A DNA stretch of 64,000 nt, taken from positions 22,798,851 to 22,862,850 of the forward strand of contig NC_135218.1 in the NCBI RefSeq assembly GCF_052324685.1. The letters are read 5' to 3'. The notes beneath the pieces were generated by a model. The model searched no databases, was not told the origin of the DNA, and was given only the letters and a program-made list of their open reading frames with translations. Position numbers and translations under genes: made by a program. Within the stretch, counting starts at the first letter, position 1. Each line of letters starts with the position of its first letter. The stretch comes from Brachyhypopomus gauderio (taxonomy: Eukaryota; Chordata; Actinopteri; Gymnotiformes; Hypopomidae). Below, piece after piece: positions 33,830 to 43,890 of the stretch.

Positions 33830-34250
33830 TTAAAAAATGCGCTCGTTTCGTCGAAGCAACGGCAAACGTCGAGTATCCACTAAATTGTCTGCGCGTGTCG
33901 CAGTCTTACCTGCAGCCTCGAGCTCGTTCATTACAGCGCTGAGGCGCACGAGGCCAACGCGTGTTGCACTGCACAACCTTTCACACTGCGAAGTTTCTTT
34001 ATGCGTTTTTGTTGCGCTTGCCTTTTAAAAATAATCTACAAGACCGTGATTAATCTGTGGCGATGTGGTGTGCGGCCCCTTTAAACTGGTGTTAGGTTGT
34101 ATATTCCAGTAGAAAAGCGCCGTTTTGAACGTCTGCTTGACGTCATTAAACTTTTCTAGCGGCTCGAGTAAATCCAGGAGTTGTCGCGCGGGCTGGTTGG
34201 AGCTGGGCGCAGATGCGCGTGGAGCTGCAGAAAGGACTCGCACTTGTGAG
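33830..34250 (+). promoter_or_regulatory. gulp1: putative gulp1 promoter and noncoding first exon
   Basis: A CpG-rich block includes a perfect CRE, TGACGTCA, at 34138-34145. A GC-rich stretch ends in donor CACTT|GTGAGT, with GT at 34246. The gulp1 start-codon exon at 50545 begins with a splice acceptor, so a noncoding exon must lie upstream. This is the best plus-strand candidate, leaving a 16-kb first intron. An ATG at 34213 opens 11 codons to the donor and would stop shortly after the join, forming an upstream ORF. No transcript evidence was available. Confidence 0.42.
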
Positions 34251-34259
34251 TTATTCTGA

Positions 34260-36467
34260 TTTTTTATCTTTCCTGCATCTTATACTGATCTGTTACATTT
34301 GAAGCTACGTTTACCCTGGCGTTTACCAGTGTTACAAATACGTTAAATGCGTTTAAAGTGTACGTTATCTAACTACAGTCACTTTTCAGATACTCGGTGT
34401 TTAATGTCTTAACCATTGCTCTCCGAGACTACTTTCAAAAGCGTAATGCTGTTTAAATGTACAGTTGCTTTATCTGTTGTTTTTGTTTGAATGAGTGAAA
34501 ACTGTCAGCGAACGCAAATGTAGCCAAGTCGGTGTTAAGCGGTTAGGTGTAGCGCATAACGAGAGAGAACAAGTCAGCCTTGTGGCGCGCGTGCGAGTGC
34601 GTGTGGAGCGCGCGCGAGCCCCCTGTAGAGCGCTCGAGCCGTGTAGCGTGTGCGAGCCCCTATTGAGCGCGTGCGGCTGGGATATGTGGACGGTGATGCG
34701 CATCACTGTTTTGAATCGCTCGCTGCTGCTTACTTACATACTGAAGATTAAGAACAAAATGAAAAGGTAATCCTTCATGAAATTGAAACAACAATAACAA
34801 CAGCGTATTCATTCCTCAAATAAAACGGTACAGTAATCCCAACCTGCTGGTTATAGCTAATTGTGTTCCTGTGCCGTCCAGGTGTAACAGGGGCCATGGT
34901 CTTAGCTCCAGGTACAGAACACCCTGCTCAGGTGTAGTTTGGGCTAGCACTGCTCATGACATGCGGCTTGTTGTGCAGGTGTCGTTGAGCAGTCCATGAC
35001 AGATGGACAGAATTAGATTTCTGACCTCAGCCTATTATATTGGAAGTATTGTTGTTTTCTCAAAGACATCGTGATCTCTGTCTGTTCTGAGCAGCTGGAC
35101 GGCACAAATGTAAACAAGGGTTGAGTAATGGAAGCACAAAAGCCCCCCCCCGCCACCCCCCAACCAGCGGTCTCTTTTAATCTGTGTTAGAAAAATCAGT
35201 GTTGTACTTAATCAAGTGTTTTCTGATGTTAATTTAGTTACAGAGGCTGGGAATACATGCATAATTACTAGTGGATCATTTGCATTCACCCAAGGGTCCC
35301 ATACACACAGGCACATTTGCATAGGATACATTGCAATGTCAGAGTGAACATGTTGACGACTGTTGTGTGCGGTCCTGACACAAACAAGCCTCTCATGATA
35401 ACAAGGCACTCATGAAATTGTGCTCACATCATAAAGGATTCTCAGCGCACCACATTTCACCTTGGCAGTGAAACCTTTGCCAGGTGTACTGATCATCTCT
35501 GCTGCAGACACCTGTGTGTTGCAGTCATACTGAATTCAGCATGATGTCTGAACACGGATCACGACGGTTTAATAATAGTAATAATAGTAATTGATTAATA
35601 ACGGTAATTGGTTATAGGTAATTGTCAGGGTGTAGTTAGTTTGGTAATTGCAAAAGGCCAGTACATCCTGCACATACAGCGTCATGCTTCTTGACCATTT
35701 ACGCTCCCTCCCTGTTGGAAAACTGAACATCCATGTCTGGGGGAGGGGGGAGGGCGTTTATGGTCAGTAATCGTCTCTTGCCCTCCACCCCCCAGGTAGG
35801 TGTTGTAAGAAGACCTGGCTGACCTCACACTGCCCTCTGTTGCTTTTTTTGGCTACCTGGCTGCCATGGAAATGCACAGACTTAGAATCCAGAGGACCAG
35901 TTACGTCAGCAATAAATACTCATAAATACTAGAAGGCCGTGAGAAGTTCTCCACCCATCCTCCACGTGGAGGTGTTGTTGGGAAGCTCCTACACCTTGGA
36001 CGCTGAGCAGAGTGCTTTGACATGGAACACTTCATTCCTTTGATGCTGCTGTCAGATGTTACGCAGAGTTTCTGTTCTACGTGTGTGTTAGTTTCTCTTC
36101 ACTTAAGCTCAGTAATGAGTACATTTGGTTGGCTGGACTCCAGCTTCTGGTGGGAATGATGAGGTGTCAGCCGACACTGAAGATTGTGCTTCTGGTGCAA
36201 TTTTTTTATTTAAAAAAAATGCACGTTACATGCAAACGAACATGAATCAGGTTCAGTTTGTTCGCTGACAGATGCACTCTGCCTTTTCACTCACACTGTC
36301 TGCAGAACACCTCCAAACCTTCTCTGTGGTTTGTCCTATAAGGGAATGTCTGAGAGATGTCTGAGATGTCTGAGATGTCTGAGCCAGGAAAAACTGATGT
36401 ATGGAAGGATTATTGCTCATGTATTTGCAGGATTGTGTAGACTGTGTGTGTTTGTGTGTGTGTGTGT

Positions 36468-36520
<53 letters not shown>

Positions 36521-36780
36521 GCTGGCATTTAATAGTGACAAAGCTATAAGTGTTCGCTCCATGGTGTCTGGGTCCTGCCGGTGAGTCTCAACCACTTAAG
36601 CAGTACTGCTCAGTCGAATAAGTAGATGTTAGATTTCCTGACTGTGACAGGATGGTCATAATCACATTAATAAAAAGATGTCTTATAGCTAATAAATAAA
36701 ACAGTCAGGGCATCACTCTATTTATCACATAACATACAGTGTCTATAACATGAGTCCATTCCACCAAGTTCTATTGCATT
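34260..36780. other. probable gulp1 5' intron, no exon seen
   Basis: CpG-rich sequence continues to about 34700 (GCGCGCGTGCGAGTGCGTGT near 34585). Otherwise the stretch is ordinary, with a long GT microsatellite at about 36438-36520. Confidence 0.45.
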
Positions 36781-36785
36781 ATACC

Positions 36786-37252
36786 TGTCACGTAGGGCAA
36801 CGCCCCCTCTCGTAGCTGTCACTCTGGGTTCCCTCATGTCCGTGTTCCCTGCCTGTTTGTCCCGCCCTGCTCGTTTGTCTTCGTGTTTCCTTGTTTGTTA
36901 CCACGCCCAGTGTCATTGCCATCACCTGTCCCTAGTTAGTTTCTATGTATAAAGTCCCGTCATTCCCCAGTCGTGTGATCCGTGATTTTGTCTACTTCGT
37001 GCCTTGTGCTTTGTTATACCTGTTCGTTGTGAGTATTGTTTCCGCTGCCTGCATTCCTGCCTGTTCCGTGTTTCCCCGTCGTGTTTGGTTTATCTGTCCG
37101 AGTATGTCTGTTGTTATTTCTTGTATGGACTGCCTTCCCGTTATGACCCCTGCCTGCCACTACGACTCTGCTTTTGGAATTTCCTGTATTAAATCTCGCT
37201 CTCCTCCGCGTTTGTGTCCGTCTCCATGTTCTGCCCAGCGCAGAGCGTTACA
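36786..37252 (+). repeat. 5' LTR of element B (467 bp)
   Basis: Contains TATAAAG at 36948, a predicted transcript start at 36977 and ATTAAA in CTGTATTAAATCTCGC near 37190. Ends GCGTTACA. Confidence 0.95.
36948..36987 (+). promoter_or_regulatory. predicted core promoter and transcript start of element B
   Basis: TATAAAG at 36948-36954; 29 bases from its first T, GATCCGTGATT (36977-36987) begins. The position agrees independently with the self-complement inside the LTR. An ATG at 36945 overlaps the TATA box, so it cannot be in the transcript. Confidence 0.62.
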
Positions 37253-37253
37253 T

Positions 37254-37264
37254 AATCACGGATC
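37254..37264 (+). other. putative self-priming site of element B
   Basis: AATCACGGATC, 11 nt, is a perfect complement of the predicted first 11 nt of the element RNA. It starts one base after the 5' LTR. Tf1 of fission yeast primes with the first 11 nt of its own mRNA annealed next to the LTR (established knowledge). Confidence 0.65.
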
Positions 37265-37319
37265 TTACAAGGACACAGCGAGGGAGCGAGACTCTGGTGA
37301 GTTTAATCGCGGTGATGAG

Positions 37320-39098
37320 ATGTTGACTGGTTCGGTCCAGTTCAACTCTCCGATATCGCAGCGTGAACGAACCAGAGACAGAAATTCCCCTGGCGCTGTG
37401 GGAACACGGAAGTCTCGACGCGCACCAACGAAAGCCCAGTCACTTTCGGTTTCGACTGGCTTTCGCGTCGAGACTCCTGTTGAGCGCTACGTGTCTGCCC
37501 GGCTTGATCACTATAGGGAGGAGAAACCTATAGTACAAGTCGCAGGCAGACGGATTGAGTGCACAGACTGGCATTTGCTTAACCCTCGGTTGGCTCTCGA
37601 TGGCGTCTGCGAGCTCCCGACGCCTCAGAGGAGGCGGAGCCGTCGCAGAGAGAGCCGCCGAGGGGCTTCTGTGTCTGTGTATTCTTCCAGGCTCACCCAG
37701 GACCCTGAGGAGGAGGACCTACCGCCGCTGACCCCGCCAGCTATACATCACGACACCCCCAAGTATTTTTTGGGGGGGAGTACAAGCCACGTCGGCTTGG
37801 CGGACACGCCCCCCGATGACGTCGGTATAGTGGCTCCGCCCCCCGAGGACGTCGGCTTGGCGGACACGCCCCCCGATGACGTCAGTATGGTGGCTCCGCC
37901 CCCCGAGTGCATCTCCTCACCTCGGATTCCTGTCCCCGCTGCCCGTAGGCAGTTCGTGCCTGTTCCTGTCCCCGCAACCCAGGAGAGGTCGTCCACGCCG
38001 GTTCCTGTCCCTGCGACCCAGGAGAGGTCGTCCACGCCGGTTCCTGTCCCTGCTGCCCGTCGGCAGTCCGTGCCTGTTCCTGACCCCGCGACCCAGGAGA
38101 GGTCGTTCACGCCGGTTCCTGTCCCCGCGACCCAGGAGGGGTCGTCCACGCCGGTTCCTGTTCCCGCTGCCCGCCAGCGGACCCTGCCTGTTCCCGCTGC
38201 CCGCCAGCGGACCCTGCCTGTTCCCGCTGCCCGCCAGCGGACCCTGCCTGTTCCCGCTGCCCGCCAGCGGACCCTGCCTGTGCCCGCTGCCCGCCGCCCG
38301 GCTCCGCCTGTGCCCGCTGCCCGCCGCCCGGCTCCGCCTGTGCCCGCTGCCCGCCGCCCGGCTGCGCCTGTGCCCGCTGCCCGCCGCCCGGCCGCGCCTG
38401 TGCCCGCTGCCCGCCGCCCGGCCGCGCCTGTGCCCGCTGCCCGCCGCCCGGCCGCGCCTGTGCCCGCTGCCCGCCGCCCGGCCGCGCCTGTGCCCCAAGA
38501 GACTGTGCTGCCCCCTGTTGGGCATGGACTTTGTGTTCCCCCTGCTCCGCCATGTACCTCCTATGTTCCGTTGCCCGTGTTCCCCTTGCTCCCTGGTCCC
38601 GTCCCTGGTTTTGTTTTGGTCCCTGTCCCCGTGGTTGTGTCTGTTCGTGTCCATGTTCCTGTTCCTGTGTCTGTTTCCTGTGGTGTCGTCTCTGTCCCGG
38701 TCCCCGTGTCTGTTCCCCAAGTTGTTACCCACCTTGTTCCTGTCCCCGTCACCATCGTCCAAGCCGTGTTTGCCTCAGTGTTTACCTCTGCCCTGTCCCC
38801 TGGCCCCGCTCCAGTGTCTGTCCCCAGTCCTGTCCGGTCCAGTCCTGCTCCTGTGCCTCGCCCTGGCCCTGTCCTGCCCCCCTGTGTCCCGTGTCATGCC
38901 GTGTCCCGGCCCAGCTCTTGGCCTGTCTCCCTGTCTCCAGTCCCTGCCGTGTCCCAGGTCCCCCGTCCTATTTTGTCTGGTCCTGTCCCTCCGGTCTGTC
39001 CTGTGTCCGCTGTCCCTGTCCTGTCTGCCCTTGCGTGCCCCGGAGTGGCACGCTTTGAGGGGGGGTTCTGTCACGTAGGGCAACGCCCCCTCTCGTAG
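37320..39098 (+). CDS. single ORF of LTR element B, proline-rich repeat protein
   Basis: 592 codons plus stop from the first in-frame ATG of the internal region; the frame is also open upstream through the LTR. Residues about 1-60 are basic (TRKSRRAPTK). About 60-110 is a compact stretch, VERYVSARLDHYREEKPIVQ then GRRIECTDWHLLNPRLALDG, the only part that looks like a folded domain. Then come acidic and proline-rich repeats (VGLADTPPDDV), VPVPATQERSSTP repeats and at least eleven VPAARRPA-type decapeptides. The rest is Val/Pro/Ser-rich. The stop codon TAG (39096-39098) lies inside the 3' LTR. I recognise no known family. Complementary frames on both strands are shadows of the GC-rich repeats. 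Confidence 0.62.
   Translation: MLTGSVQFNSPISQRERTRDRNSPGAVGTRKSRRAPTKAQSLSVSTGFRVETPVERYVSARLDHYREEKPIVQVAGRRIECTDWHLLNPRLALDGVCELPTPQRRRSRRRESRRGASVSVYSSRLTQDPEEEDLPPLTPPAIHHDTPKYFLGGSTSHVGLADTPPDDVGIVAPPPEDVGLADTPPDDVSMVAPPPECISSPRIPVPAARRQFVPVPVPATQERSSTPVPVPATQERSSTPVPVPAARRQSVPVPDPATQERSFTPVPVPATQEGSSTPVPVPAARQRTLPVPAARQRTLPVPAARQRTLPVPAARQRTLPVPAARRPAPPVPAARRPAPPVPAARRPAAPVPAARRPAAPVPAARRPAAPVPAARRPAAPVPAARRPAAPVPQETVLPPVGHGLCVPPAPPCTSYVPLPVFPLLPGPVPGFVLVPVPVVVSVRVHVPVPVSVSCGVVSVPVPVSVPQVVTHLVPVPVTIVQAVFASVFTSALSPGPAPVSVPSPVRSSPAPVPRPGPVLPPCVPCHAVSRPSSWPVSLSPVPAVSQVPRPILSGPVPPVCPVSAVPVLSALACPGVARFEGGFCHVGQRPLS
38161..38492 (+). repeat. 30-bp in-frame tandem repeat in the element B ORF
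   Basis: Eleven units of the type TGCCCGCTGCCCGCCGCCCG plus ten more bases encode VPAARRPAAP or VPAARQRTLP decapeptides. The unit length is divisible by three, so frame survives copy-number change. Neighbouring units are nearly identical, suggesting recent expansion. Confidence 0.93.
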
Positions 39099-39535
39099 CT
39101 GTCACTCTGGGTTCCCTCATGTCCGTGTTCCCTGCCTGTTTGTCCCGCCCTGCTCGTTTGTCTTCGTGTTTCCTTGTTTGTTACCACGCCCAGTGTCATT
39201 GCCATCACCTGTCCCTAGTTAGTTTCTATGTATAAAGTCCCGTCATTCCCCAGTCGTGTGATCCGTGATTTTGTCTACTTCGTGCCTTGTGCTTTGTTAT
39301 ACCTGTTCGTTGTGAGTATTGTTTCCGCTGCCTGCATTCCTGCCTGTTCCGTGTTTCCCCGTCGTGTTTGGTTTATCTGTCCGAGTATGTCTGTTGTTAT
39401 TTCTTGTATGGACTGCCTTCCCGTTATGACCCCTGCCTGCCACTACGACTCTGCTTTTGGAATTTCCTGTATTAAATCTCGCTCTCCTCCGCGTTTGTGT
39501 CCGTCTCCATGTTCTGCCCAGCGCAGAGCGTTACA
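39069..39535 (+). repeat. 3' LTR of element B (467 bp)
   Basis: Same length as, and by eye identical to, the 5' LTR. It is followed by the ATACC target duplication. Confidence 0.95.
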
Positions 39536-42500
39536 ATACCATTATACTGAAGATTTTCTTTTACCAGAAATGCATTGTGTGCAGGTTGATTATTATGTGG
39601 GAGAGGCAGGCAGAGCTGTTTCAGTTTGTAATAATCTCAGTCATATAATCTCAGTCATATGATACAAAGCACAAAGAAGGACCCTGTATAAACAATATGT
39701 TCATATATATTTACATATCTCTAGATATATGAAGTTAGAGTTCTGTCTTATTTTTATATCACACGGATAAACACAAACGTGTTTGTCAAAGCCCTTTTCT
39801 CTCAGGGTGACAGTGACGTGAGAGTCTCAGCAACACTGTAATTTAAAAAGAGTGACTGTTATGTTACATTCACGTATACACGACAGCATTGTCACTTTTT
39901 ATATTACTTTCATAACTGATATTATATACCATAATACCATGAATCAGTGTTTTATGAGCCTCTCAGGTCTGTCTGTGGCGAGACTTGCTCCCAGCGGAGC
40001 ATCCATTCCAGAAAACCAGTGTGGCTCGTGTTTCCAGTATAGCAGTTGTCTCTCTTCTGCAACTCTTTCGTAATGAATTAGGCTGGTAAGTGAAAGCCAG
40101 TTAATGACGATAATGTTTCGATCCACTTCGATGTAGAGGGATGATTAACGAGAGACTTTGAGATGTGGTGTATAGATTCTTCCCCTCGCTTGAGACAATC
40201 AATCCCTTGAGTCTGACAAAGAAAGATTGAAACCATTTTTTTTTCCCTGTGGGATACATTTATTTAGTGATATCAAAAGGCAATCAAATATGCAGCTTCT
40301 GTGTAGTGAGCTTAGCCTTCTGGAGATTGAGCGCAAAAACAATCTCACTCTACCTTACAGCGTAGTGGACAGCTGTGGTGGTGTCCCGAGTCTCGTCCTG
40401 AACATCCCGTCATGTCCTGCTTTACATGGGGCCTCTTTTTCACTCAGTAGCAAATGTTGATGGTTATTCACAATCACAGTGATTTGTGGATTGAATGAAT
40501 CGAGTGATAAAAAAAACTCCCAGATGAGCGTTCACAAGGTCGAGCCTTCTGATAACGCAGTTCAGCCTTATTACGACCTTATGGGTCTGAGTTAATGACC
40601 CAGTACATGTTGAGCTTCGAAGCGAATTCTACTGGTGTTACTGGGCACATTTTATGCCCTCAGGCAGTTCCTGCAGTATTAGCAGTGTGTCTGCTTTATT
40701 TGGTTTCCAAAATTCATTCTACATCCAGTTTGTTCTTTTTAGTCTGGCTAATGAGGTTGTTTTTGCTAACCCTGAACTCACAGTGGTAACATCAGATATT
40801 GGGCCTTAAATAAACATAGGAAGAAAGTGCCGTGCGCTGTTTGAAGACGCTCGGATTTACAAGACTTTCAGATGCCAGCAGTACCGACGTCTGAACCAGA
40901 CAGTCGAGATGAAAGAGACGCCGTCTTCAGATGAAGAGGGACCAGAAGATTGATCAGACCTGCCACCTCAGGGATGTTTCATTTCAGAGGTTGGGTGAGG
41001 AGATGCAAGAACGCGTGGTAGATGTGGACCAGGACTGGAGAGAAGCTGCATGTAGGTCGCGCTCTGATACATAATGTAGCGGCGCGGGGGGGGGGGGGGG
41101 GGGGGGGGGGGGGTTGTTGTGCAACAGTCCCCACCTGCATCCCAGACTCCACCTGCAACAACCGCACCTGAGTGGGCGATGCTTGCGGGGGAGCCAGTTC
41201 AGATAGATGCTGGATGGCGTCGCGCTCTGACAGCGCACGCGGCAGCCGAGCAAACCCCCCCCAAACCCCGCCCCCCCCCCGTCTGGCCCTGCAACCACCC
41301 CTGTCTGGCCCTGCTCCGAACAAAACACCACCCCTCCCAGGAAGGGCGTTACGGCTGCGGCCACTAGCGCCTGTTTCCACGCCAACGTGCATTCTTTTGC
41401 ACAATTTCCTCTCTGGGGAGAAAACGGGAAGTGGCTTGTGGGGGACGAGATGATGGAATTATTCTAAAATTAACCTGGGTGTATGACTCAGGATTACTGC
41501 TTTAACGTAGACTTCAACACTCAAGACTTTTTTTTCCTTCACTTATATATTTACGTAGGTTTGTTATAATAGGTAGTGATAAAGGAAATCTTATCAACGC
41601 ACACATAACATTTCACAATGCTTTAAGAAAATATTGGAAAAGGTATAAGAACCTCAAGGATACTTGTAAGAACTTGAAAAATAAAGGTAAGAGTTCGTAA
41701 GACAACGAAGGATCAGATAATAATTTCTAAGGCCTGAATTTCACCGTCAGCAAGAAGTTTAAGCAATACATCTAAAAATGTACACTTAAATGTACACTTA
41801 ACTATACACTTACAAATACACTTAAACTAAAACATAGAGGAATTGGCCAAATAACTTCCTACCTGCTGTTCGGGACTCAACATCTCCTACATAGTCGTGG
41901 TTACCCATTAAATGAGTGACCTGACATAATGATTCAGACCTGGACTGTTTACACTGTTACTTTAATCCGGATATAACACTCTTCATTCTTGTGTGCTGAG
42001 ATTTATTATGATTTACTTCATGGAGACGTCTATAATATTCCAATGTTTTTTTTTCCATAGACTTTTCCTGTTACTTGATTGTGAGTTATTCAACCCCGGG
42101 GGAGGAAACATATAACAATTCTAATAACTTGTTCCACATTATAAATTTGTCAGATTTATAGTTGCTGTCTACATTTGAGCTGAGGTGAACAGATTATGCC
42201 TTTTCCATGTATGCCTTGTGGAGAATTAAAACTTAATTTGTAATGATCTCAGTGCATCAAATCTGAACAAAACAACAGGTTGTTGTGTGGCATGATGCCT
42301 TTGTAATTCAAGACAATGAATCAGATCAGCCTAAATGCACCCAGGACGCTCACTACCTGTAGGAAGAGTATAACAAGGATGGGTTTGAATCCCAGCTGTG
42401 CCACATGCCACACACATGCACATTACATACTGTAACTGTGTCAGCTGCTTCCCAAAACGGTGCGTACTTAAAAACTCAAACATTATGATAGCCAGAGCCA

Positions 42501-43629
42501 CACACAGAGGTGTGGCCAGCTGTGTGTTCCTGCTGCTTACCCAAATGAGGCTATAGTTTTGCTCGTCAATGCATGAGATTGCAGGCTAAATTGCACTCAT
42601 ATTTCCTATGGGGTCTCTTAATTCCACATTCATTCTCCGGCGCATCGAAGACGCGTGTCTTGGTTTGTGCATTTGATTCTGAATAACTCAGCTGTTGTAT
42701 TTTATTGGATGGTCAGAAGGGGGCGGGTTGAGGGGGGTGGGCTGCTGTCATGAGACCAGGGAATGGCGAGTGAAAGAAACGCGTGCAGAAGACCGAGCGT
42801 CCACATGACGTGGTGGCACAGAGGCGGTGGTGGAGGCCCAGACGTTCAGCTAACTGCCGCATCCATCATAGCAGGAGCCCATTATGAAAATGAATTGCCG
42901 CTCGCACGTTTGTGGGCCTGGTGACGTGCAGCAGAAAACGCACATTTCTCACCATTGCACTGTGACTTCTCTGCATTGAGGCTGCTAGTCTGGACCATCG
43001 TTCATTCGGAGAGGCCGAGAGCCCGAAAGTTGGTACCTGTATTAATTAGGGCATTGTGCGAGGTGCATTGTACGTGCTGCATGGTATTAGCCTCTGATGA
43101 AAGCCCTAGTAAAAACACTTTGGACTATAAGTCCCCGCTTGGGAGTTTGATTTCCTCTGAATTTTTGCGCTGTGCTTTAAAGCTGACATTCAGGTTGAGG
43201 TTGAGGTTGAGGTTGAGGTTGAGGTTCGGTTGTGGTCAGCAGTGCTCACTGGGTTCTAAGGACTGTGAGGTTTCACAGATCTTCGCCCTCATGTCACAGG
43301 CGAGGGTCGAGGTTGCGTCCTAACTCTGCAGCCCAGGGTGCGCCCACATGGCTTGCTTGTTTCCCAGGGCCCACCTGTGCTCCACCTGTGCCTGAGGGAC
43401 AGCTACGTCACCTGGGCAGGATCACCTCCCTCTCCCCGTCCCCCACCCACGTCTGCAGAACGGAGCCCACAGTTGCGTTTCCAGTCCCCCGTGGTGCTGC
43501 TGCTGTGTGTTTCCTGAGTCAGCACAACGGCCTCCAGCGGCGCCCAGGAAATAATTCTGCGTTGTGGGGAAAGCAGCACTGTGTATGAGAGTCTCGCCCA
43601 CACCGTCTGTGCTGGACCAGGGTTATAGC

Positions 43630-43890
43630 TCATCAGACACAACATAACTAAAGCTCATCAGACACAACATAACTAAAGCTCATCAGACACAACATAACTA
43701 CAGCTCATCAGACACACAGCATAACTACAGCTCATCAGACACAACATAACTACAGCTCATCAGACACAACACACAACATAACTACAGCTCATCAGACACA
43801 CAGCATAACTACAGCTCATCAGACACAACATAACTACAGCTCATCAGACACAACACACAACATAACTACAGCTCATCAGACACACAGCAG
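43630..43890. repeat. minisatellite, unit about 27-31 bp
   Basis: Repeats of ACAACATAACTACAGCTCAT plus CAGACAC. Two unit lengths alternate; longer units insert an extra ACACAAC. Confidence 0.93.

Larger units (their letters stand above)
36781..39540 (+). mobile_element. LTR retrotransposon B: intact, young, non-autonomous, self-priming type
   Basis: Two 467-bp LTRs (36786-37252 and 39069-39535) look identical by eye. They start TGTCACGTAGGGCAACGCCC and end GCGCAGAGCGTTACA, and are bounded by target duplication ATACC (36781-36785, 39536-39540). GAGGGGGGGTTC, a polypurine tract, directly precedes the 3' LTR. The internal region (about 1.8 kb) is filled by one ORF without protease, RT or integrase motifs. 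AATCACGGATC (37254-37264), one base after the LTR, is the exact complement of GATCCGTGATT (36977-36987), which begins 29 bases after TATAAAG. This is a Tf1/sushi-like self-primer arrangement. Enzymes must come from another element. Confidence 0.92.

Noticed and set aside
37748-39083. Minus-strand and alternate-frame ORFs of up to 400 codons over element B
   Set aside because: Shadows of the GC-rich in-frame 30-bp repeats; the frame kept is the one continuous with the rest of the internal region and with the LTR layout.
40979-41453. Overlapping frames with poly-P or GGGG runs
   Set aside because: They cross homopolymer runs on opposite strands; no similarity or splice context.
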